Of a stretch of DNA of 11,170 nucleotides, positions 1-6,199 are shown piece by piece. The stretch covers positions 1 through 11,170 of the forward strand of contig JAIRXX010000159.1 of NCBI GenBank assembly GCA_031268065.1, read 5' to 3'. Below the pieces are notes generated by a model, which worked only from the letters and a program-made list of their open reading frames with translations, did no database searches and was not told the origin of the DNA. Both the position numbers and the translations under genes were made by a program. Source of the DNA: Propionibacteriaceae bacterium (GTDB lineage: Bacteria > Actinomycetota > Actinomycetes > Propionibacteriales > Propionibacteriaceae). Within the stretch, counting starts at the first letter, position 1, and each line of letters opens with the position of its first letter.

Positions 1-43
1 CGACCGCCGCGATTCGTCTTGTGGGTACCCAAATCTGGGGCTG

Positions 44-72
44 GCCGCGTCTGCGTGCGACCGGGTAGGTCA
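44..72. repeat. 29-bp direct repeat, copy 1
   Basis: This segment matches 138-166 at 25 of 29 positions by eye. Each copy begins GCCGCGTC and ends with an inverted GACC-N5-GGTC (59-71 here). The two copies flank the strong hairpin at 83-115. The copies are too short and too few to assign to a known element. Local duplication or a small intergenic repeat family are both possible. A perfect 10-bp palindrome, TGGGTACCCA, lies just upstream at 22-31. Confidence 0.6.
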
Positions 73-82
73 TAAAGGTTGA

Positions 83-115
83 GGCCCCCCGGATAAAAAT
101 AGTATCCAGGGGGCC
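83..115. terminator. Strong hairpin downstream of the TetR gene, terminator-like
   Basis: The left arm (GGCCCCC, one unpaired C, GGATA; 83-95) pairs with the right arm (TATCC, one unpaired A, GGGGGCC; 103-115) around a 7-base A-rich loop. That makes 12 base pairs with a single C/A mismatch. It lies about 50 bases past the TetR stop codon and probably ends that minus-strand transcript. It could also serve a plus-strand gene ending left of the window. There is no clear U-tract on either side, so termination is inferred from stem strength and position. Confidence 0.5.
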
Positions 116-137
116 GATCCCCGAACTTACCCCATCC

Positions 138-166
138 GCCGCGTCCGCGCACGACCGGGGAGGTCA
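138..166. repeat. 29-bp direct repeat, copy 2, overlapping the TetR stop codon
   Basis: This is the second copy of the repeat at 44-72, with four differences. Its last three bases are the complement of the TetR TGA stop codon. The internal GACC-N5-GGTC inverted repeat lies at 153-165. The overlap suggests the segment 3' of the regulator gene was duplicated around the hairpin, but the direction of copying cannot be told. Confidence 0.6.
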
Positions 167-829
167 GTGCTGGCGTCGGTTCTGCAAGCGCTCTAGGGTG
201 TGCGCAACGAAAATATCCACCTCGCCAACCATGTCAAGGTCGGGGTCCAGCAGCCATTGAATTTCGATACCGTCCATGAAAGAGAGCAGCGCTCGGGCTT
301 CTATCCGGGCCTCAGCCAAGGTGAGCGGCGCTATTTCGCCATCCTCTGCCGCTTCGATCAGGCTGGTTGCGAATAGGTCCACCGCCGTTTGATAGCGGGG
401 CACCATATACTCCCGGGCCGGATGGTCGGCGCTGGTGGCCTCGGCGGCCAGGGTGATGAAGAATACCAGCAGCCCGCGATTGGCGGTGTGCCAAACCATG
501 ACGTCATGCTGCGCCCGCCAGCGTTGCAGGCCGCGCAGGTCCAAACCCTGTAGATCGTCTGAGAGCAGTGCCCAGGTTTTCAGCACCGCCGTCAACAATC
601 CGTCCTTAGACTCGAAATGGCGCAGCAGCGCAGCCGGGGATATTCCCACCGCTGCCGCGATCGAACGCAGCGACGTGCCGTGGAACCCGCGCTCGGCAAT
701 CGCCGTCATCGCCTCGGCGACGATCTGCCCACGGGTGCGCCTGCCGTTGCGATAGGGGCCTCTGCTGATCCGCCTCGGCGTCTCGGCGTCTTTGCCCGCT
801 GCAGCTACCCCTGCTTTGTCGGGCGTCAT
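164..829 (-). CDS. TetR/AcrR-family transcriptional regulator
   Basis: The 221-aa protein has the TetR layout: a basic N-terminal extension (residues 1-32), then a helix-turn-helix DNA-binding domain at about 33-82 (RGQIVAEAMTAIAERGF, TSLRSIAAAVGIS, then ALLRHFESKDGLL). The all-helical C-terminal domain ends in a TetR_C-like stretch, ALLSFMDGIEIQWLLDP (181-197). TetR proteins bind as dimers to short palindromes and release DNA on binding a small ligand. The ligand cannot be read from the sequence. ATG at 829 is preferred over the adjacent GTG at 832 because GAGG lies 8 bases upstream of it. The gene is divergent from the sugar operon at 983, so it most likely controls that operon and itself. 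A TetR regulator beside a CUT1 sugar operon is less usual than LacI, ROK or DeoR types. Confidence 0.9.
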   Translation of the reverse strand: MTPDKAGVAAAGKDAETPRRISRGPYRNGRRTRGQIVAEAMTAIAERGFHGTSLRSIAAAVGISPAALLRHFESKDGLLTAVLKTWALLSDDLQGLDLRGLQRWRAQHDVMVWHTANRGLLVFFITLAAEATSADHPAREYMVPRYQTAVDLFATSLIEAAEDGEIAPLTLAEARIEARALLSFMDGIEIQWLLDPDLDMVGEVDIFVAHTLERLQNRRQH

Positions 830-865
830 CACTGATACCTCGCTCTGTGTTCAGATAACTATTTG

Positions 866-884
866 GTTTCGGCTTCGCCGGAAC
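866..884. promoter_or_regulatory. Imperfect palindrome, candidate TetR operator
   Basis: GTTTCGGCTTCGCCGGAAC is a 19-bp near-perfect inverted repeat: 8-base arms around TTC, with one mismatched pair (T/G). It sits in the 153-bp gap between the divergent TetR gene and the oxidoreductase gene, and TetR operators are commonly palindromes of this size. A weak plus-strand promoter can be drawn over it (TTCGCC at 874-879, 17 bases, TATGCT at 897-902), in which case the palindrome would cover the -35 box. Operator function is inference. Confidence 0.4.
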
Positions 885-925
885 GTTGCTCTTAAGTATG
901 CTCCTTTGCTAAGCTCTGCTAAAAG

Positions 926-946
926 TGAACGGTCGATAACAGTTCA
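926..946. promoter_or_regulatory. Interrupted inverted repeat TGAAC-N11-GTTCA upstream of the sugar operon
   Basis: Perfect 5-base arms (926-930 and 942-946) flank an 11-base spacer, 36 bases before the oxidoreductase start. A similar half-site, GTTCA, recurs at 849-853 close to the TetR start. TGCTAA is also directly repeated at 907 and 917, one helical turn apart. Any of these could be protein-binding half-sites, but the arms are short and chance is a real alternative. Confidence 0.25.
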
Positions 947-982
947 TAACGTTTTGGTAACTTACCTCATCGCGGAGGAAGC

Positions 983-2020
983 ATGGTCAGCCTAAGAGTA
1001 GGGATGATAGGCGCTGGGCCGGTGGCCCAGGCGATCCATCTCCCTACTATCGCCCGTCTGGACGGACGGGTCGAAGTGGTGGCCGTGCTTGACCCGAATC
1101 TCGAATTGGCGCGGGAAGTCGCCCGGCCACTGGGCGCTTTGGCCTGTCAGAGCATGGAGAAATTGCTCTCAGCCGCCAAGATCGACATCGCCGTCATCGG
1201 TTCTCCCAATGCCTTCCACGCCCAGCAGACGATGGCACTCTGTGCTGCGGGAGTGCGCGGAATCCTCGTTGAAAAGCCACTCGGCGTGAGCCGCGACGAG
1301 GCAGAGCAGGTGCGGAAGGCAGTGGCGTCCAGCGGCGCTAGCCTGGTGGTCGGCGCCATGCACACTTACGATGAGGGCTGGCTGCGGGCGCTTGAGGCGC
1401 TGCGAAGCTGGGGCGATCTTGCCGGACACGGCCCCTTCCACGCACGCTTGGTCTGCCACATCCCGGCGAACGAATATTTTGAGGACATGGCTAGCCAGAT
1501 CGTCCGTCCGGCTTCCGGCGGGGCGGGGCCGACGCCGACTCCAGGAGAATTGGTGAGCGGCGGGGTGCTGGGGCTGGCCATCCACAATCTGCCGCACCTG
1601 CGCCATTTCATCCCCGCGATCACCGACGTCGCCCACGCGGTTCCAGCGAAGCCTTGGGGCTATGCCATCACCGCCGTCGGCGTCGGAGGCACCCTCGAAT
1701 TGCTCGCCCGCACCGGCGGCACCTGGCGGCCAGATTGGACGCTCAGCGTCTTCGGACACGATCTGAGCTTTGAAATGAATTTCCCACCTTCGTATGTCCA
1801 CACTGGAAGCGCTACCACTACCGTCGTCCTTCCCGACGGCTCTACCAGCGTCTTCGGCGGCGGCCTTGAAAACGGCTATCTGGCGGAGTGGCGGGAATTG
1901 CTCGGCATCATGGACGGCGCCGAGCCGCGCTACAGCGTCGAAACCTTGGTTGAAGACCTCGATTACGCGCTCGGCCTGGCGGAATTGGCGTCTGCGGCGG
2001 CGGATCGGGCGGTGCTGTGA
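983..2020 (+). CDS. Gfo/Idh/MocA-family NAD(P)-dependent oxidoreductase
   Basis: The 345-aa length is typical of the family. The N-terminal Rossmann fold shows VGMIGAGPVAQAIHLP (6-21), the dinucleotide-binding glycine motif followed by the family's His-Leu-Pro. The acidic end of strand 2 is VAVLDPN (33-39). The signature EKP motif is at 97-99 and contains the catalytic-type lysine K98. In the C-terminal domain, GGVLGLAIHNLPHLRHF (193-209) corresponds to the usual D-x-G-x-H-x-x-D substrate/catalytic segment, with H201 kept but the flanking Asp positions changed. Such enzymes oxidise or reduce sugar or polyol hydroxyls, including 3-keto-glycoside chemistry. The substrate here is unknown. The start is set by GGAGG at 974-978. 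It is the first gene of the operon, and its TGA overlaps the next ATG by one base, so the two are probably translationally coupled. Confidence 0.92.
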   Translation: MVSLRVGMIGAGPVAQAIHLPTIARLDGRVEVVAVLDPNLELAREVARPLGALACQSMEKLLSAAKIDIAVIGSPNAFHAQQTMALCAAGVRGILVEKPLGVSRDEAEQVRKAVASSGASLVVGAMHTYDEGWLRALEALRSWGDLAGHGPFHARLVCHIPANEYFEDMASQIVRPASGGAGPTPTPGELVSGGVLGLAIHNLPHLRHFIPAITDVAHAVPAKPWGYAITAVGVGGTLELLARTGGTWRPDWTLSVFGHDLSFEMNFPPSYVHTGSATTTVVLPDGSTSVFGGGLENGYLAEWRELLGIMDGAEPRYSVETLVEDLDYALGLAELASAAADRAVL

Positions 2021-2859
2021 TGAGCGAGCGCTTCGACCTTGTGATCAGCGGCACTGGATACCCCGGCCAGCGGCGGCAGTTGGTTTCCGCCGTTGGCACC
2101 CTGCCGCGTTATTACCAGGTGGTCCCCCGCGCCGATCACCATCTGGCCTGGGTGCTGGCGGCCTGTCCGGACTGGCCGGACCTGGTGGCCGAGGCGCTCG
2201 GCGCCAATCCGCTCGCCGTGGTCGTGGACGAGCCGATGGACCCCAGCCCGGCTGCAATCGACCGCTTGGCGGATGCTGGCATCCCGTTGATCTTGAATAC
2301 GCCGCAGCTCTTCTCCCCGGCGCTGGCCCAATTCGCCGCAGCGGTTGGCCCGCTCACCCTCGACTGGGTGGAGGTGTTGGCGCTGACGGCGGGGGATATG
2401 TCACCGCAGACCGCCTTGTTCAACGCGCTGGCGATGCTGCAGGCAGCTGGGATGCCTGTGAAAACTTTAGACAGTGTTGTGGTCGGCGCCCAAGCGGTGC
2501 TGGCCGACGCTCGTCTCGACACCGCCCACGCACACCTGAGTTGTGTGCGCGGGCCACACCGGCAGAAGGCGACTATAAAAGCCTTCGGCCCCTTCGGCTC
2601 CTTGGAAACACTCGTCGGCGATCCGCGAGCGGCATTCCCAGGGGAGGTGGTGAAAGTGGACGCGACCGGTGCTACCGTGTGGCCACACAGCTACCAGACA
2701 CCGCGCCGACTGGCGCTGCTTGAGGCTCATGCCACGATGGCCGAGTCTCGAAACCCTCTGCATTCGCTATCCGCATATGCTCGACCGGCGGCCTTGAGTG
2801 CCGCAGACCGGCATTGGGGCGGCGAGTCTGTTTTCCTTAGGAAGGAGCACTCTTCATGA
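2020..2859 (+). CDS. Uncharacterised protein, possible degenerate Gfo/Idh-like partner
   Basis: This 279-aa protein matches no family I can name with confidence. The gene starts at ATG 2020, inside the previous stop codon (TGATG), and ends by a 4-base ATGA overlap with the binding-protein gene, so it is firmly in the operon. Residues 64-101 (PLAVVVDEPMDPS, then a helix, then IPLILNTPQLFSP) resemble the Gfo/Idh EKP strand-helix-strand region. Here the motif reads DEP, lacking the catalytic-type lysine. A glycine-rich GTGYPG lies at 11-16, but the stretch before the DEP motif is about 25 residues shorter than in the upstream enzyme. Residues 111-190 could be a beta-rich C-terminal domain. No signal peptide or membrane segment is visible. 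It may be a non-catalytic partner of the dehydrogenase, a divergent enzyme, or something unrelated. The gene itself is real; the function is open. Confidence 0.8.
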   Translation: MSERFDLVISGTGYPGQRRQLVSAVGTLPRYYQVVPRADHHLAWVLAACPDWPDLVAEALGANPLAVVVDEPMDPSPAAIDRLADAGIPLILNTPQLFSPALAQFAAAVGPLTLDWVEVLALTAGDMSPQTALFNALAMLQAAGMPVKTLDSVVVGAQAVLADARLDTAHAHLSCVRGPHRQKATIKAFGPFGSLETLVGDPRAAFPGEVVKVDATGATVWPHSYQTPRRLALLEAHATMAESRNPLHSLSAYARPAALSAADRHWGGESVFLRKEHSS

Positions 2860-4184
2860 GAAACCATCCACGGTCACTCAAAGCCATCATTGCCTTCGCG
2901 GCGGTGGGCGCATTGGCCCTGACGGCATGCGGTGGCCCCGCGCCCACCACCTCTGGCAGCGATACGCCGCCGCCAGCGGAACCGGTGACCCTCGAATTCT
3001 GGGACATGGCTTGGGGTCCGGCTGACACTTACCCGGCAGCCGCCCAGAAGCTGATCGACAAGTTCGAGGCAGAAAATTCTGGTATCAAGATCAACTACAC
3101 CAACAAGAGCTGGGACAACTGGTATCAGACCTTTGCCCAGGCCGTTGGCTCTGACTCTGCTCCCGATGTCTCCACCGGTGGCGGGTTCCAGCCCTTCGGC
3201 CTGCAGCAGGACGCCGACGCCATCTTGCCGTTGAACGACCTGATCTCGCAGTGGCAGGCCGACGGCACCGCCGCCGACTTCACCGAGGGCATGTTGGACT
3301 ACTACAAAGATGCGCAGGGCAACTACCTGTCCATCCCCTGGGCGACCGATATCCGGGTGTGGTTCTATCGCAGTGACGTGCTGGAGAAGGCCGGCATCGA
3401 GGTTCCGACCACCTGGAAAGACTTCGCCAAGGCTTGCGACGCGGTTCACAAATCCGATAAGAACATCTACGGCGTAGCTGACGGCGGCACCCCGCACTGG
3501 ACCTTCCAGCAGGGCATCTCCTTCGGCGCGGGCATGTTCGACAAGGACGGCAACGCCGCGATCACCAGCCCCAAGGAATTGGAAGCGCTGAATTTCATCG
3601 CCTCTATGGGCGAGGGCGGCACCGGCTGCATCAACCCGACAGCCACCACCATCTCCCAAGATGAGGCCATCGAATTGTTCAACCAGGGCAAGGCTGCTTT
3701 CGTGCAGGACTCTCCGTCCATCGCGCCCCGCCTCAGCGAGGAAAGCCTGAAGGCTGTCAAGGTGCTGCCGCCGCTGGCCAACGATGACGGCCAGAAGCTC
3801 GGCCTCTACTTTGTGAACGGGATCATGGGCTACAAAGCCACCAAGTATCCCGCCGAAGTGATGAAGTTCATCTCCTTCTGGTCTGAAAATGGCCGTGACC
3901 TCTTCCTCGGCGGCGCTTCCGGCGTCTCCCCGCGCAAGACCATCGACTCCGATCCGATGTTCGATTCCGCTCCGCTCTACCGCGAGTCGGTCGCTGCCTG
4001 GGGCGCCCCAGTTGGACAGCCGCTCTTCGCGCTGGCGCCTAACGGTTCTGCCGCTTTGAACACCATTGATGGCGACTCGACCATGCAAGACCTGGAACGG
4101 GCGCTGTTCTCAGGCAAGAATGTGGACGAGGCGGCCAAGGTGGCTCAGGACAAAGTCCAGGGTTTCGTGGACGAAGGGAAGTAA
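2856..4184 (+). CDS. ABC sugar-transporter substrate-binding lipoprotein (CUT1 type)
   Basis: The 442-aa precursor has a positively charged start, a hydrophobic stretch (about 10-21) and a lipobox LTAC with lipidated Cys25. A Pro/Ser/Thr-rich linker follows to about residue 42. The mature part begins with PVTLEFWDMAWG, the usual first beta strand of family-1 solute-binding proteins, followed by PAAAQKLIDKFEAENSGIKI and the aromatic-rich DNWYQTFAQAV. Length and layout fit a MalE/UgpB-like receptor that captures a sugar at the outer face of the membrane and delivers it to the two permeases downstream. The ATG at 2856 lies in the previous gene's stop codon, with GGAAGGAG just upstream. The substrate cannot be read from sequence. 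The nearby beta-glucosidase makes a beta-glucoside or oligosaccharide a reasonable guess. Confidence 0.93.
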   Translation: MRNHPRSLKAIIAFAAVGALALTACGGPAPTTSGSDTPPPAEPVTLEFWDMAWGPADTYPAAAQKLIDKFEAENSGIKINYTNKSWDNWYQTFAQAVGSDSAPDVSTGGGFQPFGLQQDADAILPLNDLISQWQADGTAADFTEGMLDYYKDAQGNYLSIPWATDIRVWFYRSDVLEKAGIEVPTTWKDFAKACDAVHKSDKNIYGVADGGTPHWTFQQGISFGAGMFDKDGNAAITSPKELEALNFIASMGEGGTGCINPTATTISQDEAIELFNQGKAAFVQDSPSIAPRLSEESLKAVKVLPPLANDDGQKLGLYFVNGIMGYKATKYPAEVMKFISFWSENGRDLFLGGASGVSPRKTIDSDPMFDSAPLYRESVAAWGAPVGQPLFALAPNGSAALNTIDGDSTMQDLERALFSGKNVDEAAKVAQDKVQGFVDEGK

Positions 4185-4193
4185 CAAGGGACA

Positions 4194-4209
4194 TAGCCAG
4201 CAATGGCTA
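4194..4209 (+). other. Small GNRA-capped stem-loop after the binding-protein gene
   Basis: TAGCCA-GCAA-TGGCTA is a perfect 6-bp stem closed by a GCAA (GNRA-class) tetraloop, 10 bases after the binding-protein stop. GNRA loops are unusually stable RNA caps. Together with the larger hairpin at 4223-4259 it probably protects the 3' end of the binding-protein message. Confidence 0.5.
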
Positions 4210-4222
4210 GGTTTCTGATAAC

Positions 4223-4259
4223 GGCGTGTCCAGGCTCAGTCGTTGGGCCTGGACACGCC
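4223..4259 (+). terminator. Intra-operon stem-loop (partial terminator or mRNA stabiliser)
   Basis: A perfect 13-bp stem pairs GGCGTGTCCAGGC (4223-4235) with GCCTGGACACGCC (4247-4259). It extends by one T/G and one C/G pair to leave a 7-base loop. It fills the only long gap in the operon, between the binding protein and the first permease. In many sugar ABC operons a hairpin at this junction lets the binding protein be made in excess over the membrane subunits. No U-tract follows, which favours stabilisation or partial attenuation over full termination. Confidence 0.65.
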
Positions 4260-4272
4260 ATCGGACAATCTC

Positions 4273-4277
4273 AGGAG
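4273..4277 (+). promoter_or_regulatory. Ribosome binding site deciding the permease start
   Basis: AGGAG lies 5 bases before ATG 4283. The open frame runs further upstream to a GTG at 4226, but that start would fall inside the 4223-4259 hairpin, lacks a site of this quality, and would add 19 residues that are poor in transporter-like features. ATG 4283 is therefore preferred. Confidence 0.75.
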
Positions 4278-4282
4278 AACTG

Positions 4283-5188
4283 ATGGCGAAAAAGGATGCC
4301 AAAGCGATTAGCGCGAGCGATATGCAGACGCGGCGTGATCGTTGGCTGTCGTTGAATCTGGCGCTGCCCTCCATCTTCTTGCTCGGCGTGGCACAGCTCT
4401 ACCCGTTGGTGCAGGGCATTCTGTACAGCTTCCAGCGGGGAAAGACCACCAATCCGTCACAGGCTTGGGTGGGCTTCGACAAATATGGCGCCCTCTTCAA
4501 AGATCCCGACTTCTGGAATGCGGTGCGGTTTTCGATCATCTTCGCCATTGGCGGGGTGATCTTGAGCTACCTGCTCGGCCTGGGATTGGCATTGCTGTTG
4601 TCGCAGGACATCCCGATGCGCACGATGCTCCGGGTGGGGTTTATCGTCCCCTGGGTCATTCCGCCGATTGTCGGCATGACTGCCTGGCGCTGGATGATGC
4701 AGGACGAGAACGGCGCGGTGAACCAAATGCTGAGCTGGTTCGGCGTGGACACCATCTTCTTCTTCAACGATCCCACTTGGACGGCGGTTGCCGCCATCGT
4801 CGTCAAGGCTTGGCGTTCGTTCCCATTCATGCTGGTTTCGCTGATGGCAACGCTGCAATCGCTCGATCCGGTGCTGGACGAGGCGGCGGCCATCGACGGC
4901 GCTGGAAAGTGGAAGACCTTCTGGAATGTGACCTTCCCGCAAATGCTGCCGATGAGTTCGATCCTGTGGGTGTTGATGACGATCTGGTCGGTCAACGATT
5001 ACGAGACTCCCTATCTGCTCACCAACAATTCCCCAAACGCGCGAAATCTGATGATCTTCTCCTTCGACGAGGCGATTTACCGAGATTTGGGCACTGGCTC
5101 AGCGGCGGCGGTGGTGACGCTGATCGTCCTGGGCATCCTCGCCTACTTCATGCTCAAGCTCCAGAAGAAAGCGGATGAACTGTCATGA
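4283..5188 (+). CDS. CUT1-type sugar ABC transporter permease (MalF/UgpA-like)
   Basis: This 301-aa integral membrane protein has about six hydrophobic segments: near 24-45, 84-107, 118-137, 167-190, 224-240 and 272-292. The cytoplasmic EAA loop that docks the ATPase is LDEAAAIDGAGKW (198-210), followed by a Pro-terminated helix ending in FPQMLP (218-223). The N-terminal LALPSIFLLGVAQLYPLVQGILYSF is the usual first helix of MalF/UgpA-like permeases. It forms a heterodimer with the next gene product, and its stop overlaps that start (ATGA). Confidence 0.93.
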   Translation: MAKKDAKAISASDMQTRRDRWLSLNLALPSIFLLGVAQLYPLVQGILYSFQRGKTTNPSQAWVGFDKYGALFKDPDFWNAVRFSIIFAIGGVILSYLLGLGLALLLSQDIPMRTMLRVGFIVPWVIPPIVGMTAWRWMMQDENGAVNQMLSWFGVDTIFFFNDPTWTAVAAIVVKAWRSFPFMLVSLMATLQSLDPVLDEAAAIDGAGKWKTFWNVTFPQMLPMSSILWVLMTIWSVNDYETPYLLTNNSPNARNLMIFSFDEAIYRDLGTGSAAAVVTLIVLGILAYFMLKLQKKADELS

Positions 5189-6021
5189 ACAGCAACAGCA
5201 AAAAGAAATTGCGCGGCTGGCTGCTCTCAATCGCGCTGCTATTCGGGATGCTCCTGATCAATATTCCGCTGATCTTGACCGCCATCAACTCTTTCCGGCC
5301 CACGATGGATATCCTGCATGGCTCGACGCTCTTCCCGGAGCGGGTGTCGCTGGACAATTACATCGTGGTGACCCAGGGCACCGACTATTGGCTGTGGTTC
5401 CGCAATTCCATCGTCATCGCGCTGATAACGACGGCGATAACCCTGGTCGCGGCGGGATTCGCCGGCTATTCGATGTCCCGCTACAAGACGAAGGTGAACG
5501 CGGTGTACTCGGCGGCGCTGATGGTCTTCCAGCTCTTCCCGATCGTGCTCTCGGTGATTGCGCTGTTCATCCTCTTCCGGAAGCTCGGCCTGATGAACAC
5601 CCCGGTGCCAGCGGTGGTGCTCTATGTGGTCATGTCGCTGCCCTTCTGCACTTGGATGTTCAAGGGCTTCTTCGACTCCATCCCGCGCGAGCTTGAAGAG
5701 GCCGCCCGGATCGATGGCGCGTCTTCCTTCCAAGCCATGCTGCGAATCGTGGTCCCGCTGGCCGGGCCGGGAGCGGCGGCGGTGGCGATCTTCGCCTTCT
5801 TGCAGTCCTACAACGAGTACATGGTCGCCTCGGCGTTCTTGCAGCGCCCGGACGCCCGGACCATCCCCATCGGCCTGCGCGAGTTCATCCAGCAATACCA
5901 CACCGAGTGGGGCCAGATGCTGGCCGCCTCGACGCTGGCCGCGCTGCCTCCGTTGGTCATGTTCCTGCTGGTGCAGAAGTGGATGATTCGCGGCATGGCC
6001 GCCGGTGCCGTCAAAGGGTAG
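5185..6021 (+). CDS. CUT1-type sugar ABC transporter permease (MalG/UgpE-like)
   Basis: The 278-aa membrane protein fits the MalG/UgpE class. It has a first hydrophobic segment at about 12-34, then SFRPTMDI with a periplasmic loop, then NSIVIALITTAITLVAAGFAGY (74-95). The EAA motif is LEEAARIDGAS (170-180), and further helices lie at 107-131, 141-158, 192-206 and 246-264. It ends with QKWMIRGMAAGAVKG, the characteristic tail of this subunit. It is the last gene of the operon. No ATP-binding subunit follows it or occurs elsewhere in the window, so the pair must use an ATPase encoded elsewhere. Confidence 0.93.
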   Translation: MNSNSKKKLRGWLLSIALLFGMLLINIPLILTAINSFRPTMDILHGSTLFPERVSLDNYIVVTQGTDYWLWFRNSIVIALITTAITLVAAGFAGYSMSRYKTKVNAVYSAALMVFQLFPIVLSVIALFILFRKLGLMNTPVPAVVLYVVMSLPFCTWMFKGFFDSIPRELEEAARIDGASSFQAMLRIVVPLAGPGAAAVAIFAFLQSYNEYMVASAFLQRPDARTIPIGLREFIQQYHTEWGQMLAASTLAALPPLVMFLLVQKWMIRGMAAGAVKG

Positions 6022-6030
6022 GAGTTTGGT

Positions 6031-6081
6031 GAGCGCCCCGCCGTTTCAAGCTGTTGCTGGTGCGGCGGGGCGCTCTTTGTT
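6031..6081 (+). terminator. Terminator of the sugar operon
   Basis: A perfect 13-bp GC-rich stem pairs GAGCGCCCCGCCG (6031-6043) with CGGCGGGGCGCTC (6063-6075) across a 19-base loop. TTTGTT follows immediately. It lies 9 bases past the last permease stop, between convergent genes, and is the clearest rho-independent-like terminator in the window. Confidence 0.8.
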
Positions 6082-6112
6082 GGGCCGGCTGGGCCATCCC
6101 GCGCAGAGCCTG

Positions 6113-6171
6113 GTACTTCGGTACGCCCCATCCTGGCCTAGGCCCGACACTCTCGCGTGGGGCCGGATGGG
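6113..6171. other. Further stem-loops in the convergent gap
   Basis: GTAC-TTCG-GTAC (6113-6124) is a short hairpin with a C(UUCG)G tetraloop. Next to it, CCCATCC plus GGCC (6127-6138, with one bulged T) can pair with GGCC-GGATGGG (6161-6171). These could end the minus-strand glucosidase transcript, whose stop is at 6200-6202, but no U-tract is present in that direction, so the role is uncertain. Confidence 0.35.
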
Positions 6172-6199
6172 TAAAGCTGGCTCTTCGCGCGGGATTTCC

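Noticed and set aside
1794..2723. Plus-strand open frame of about 309 codons across the first two operon genes
   Set aside because: The translation is Arg/Ala/Gly-rich with no family pattern and overlaps two better-supported frames with proper junctions.
2874..4088. Long minus-strand open frame of about 404 codons opposite the binding-protein gene
   Set aside because: It is antisense to a well-supported lipoprotein gene, has no recognisable domain, and is explained by the GC-rich codon pattern of the true gene.
4226..4282. Upstream GTG start for the first permease
   Set aside because: It lies within the 13-bp stem-loop, and the ATG at 4283 has a good AGGAG site and a normal permease N-terminus.
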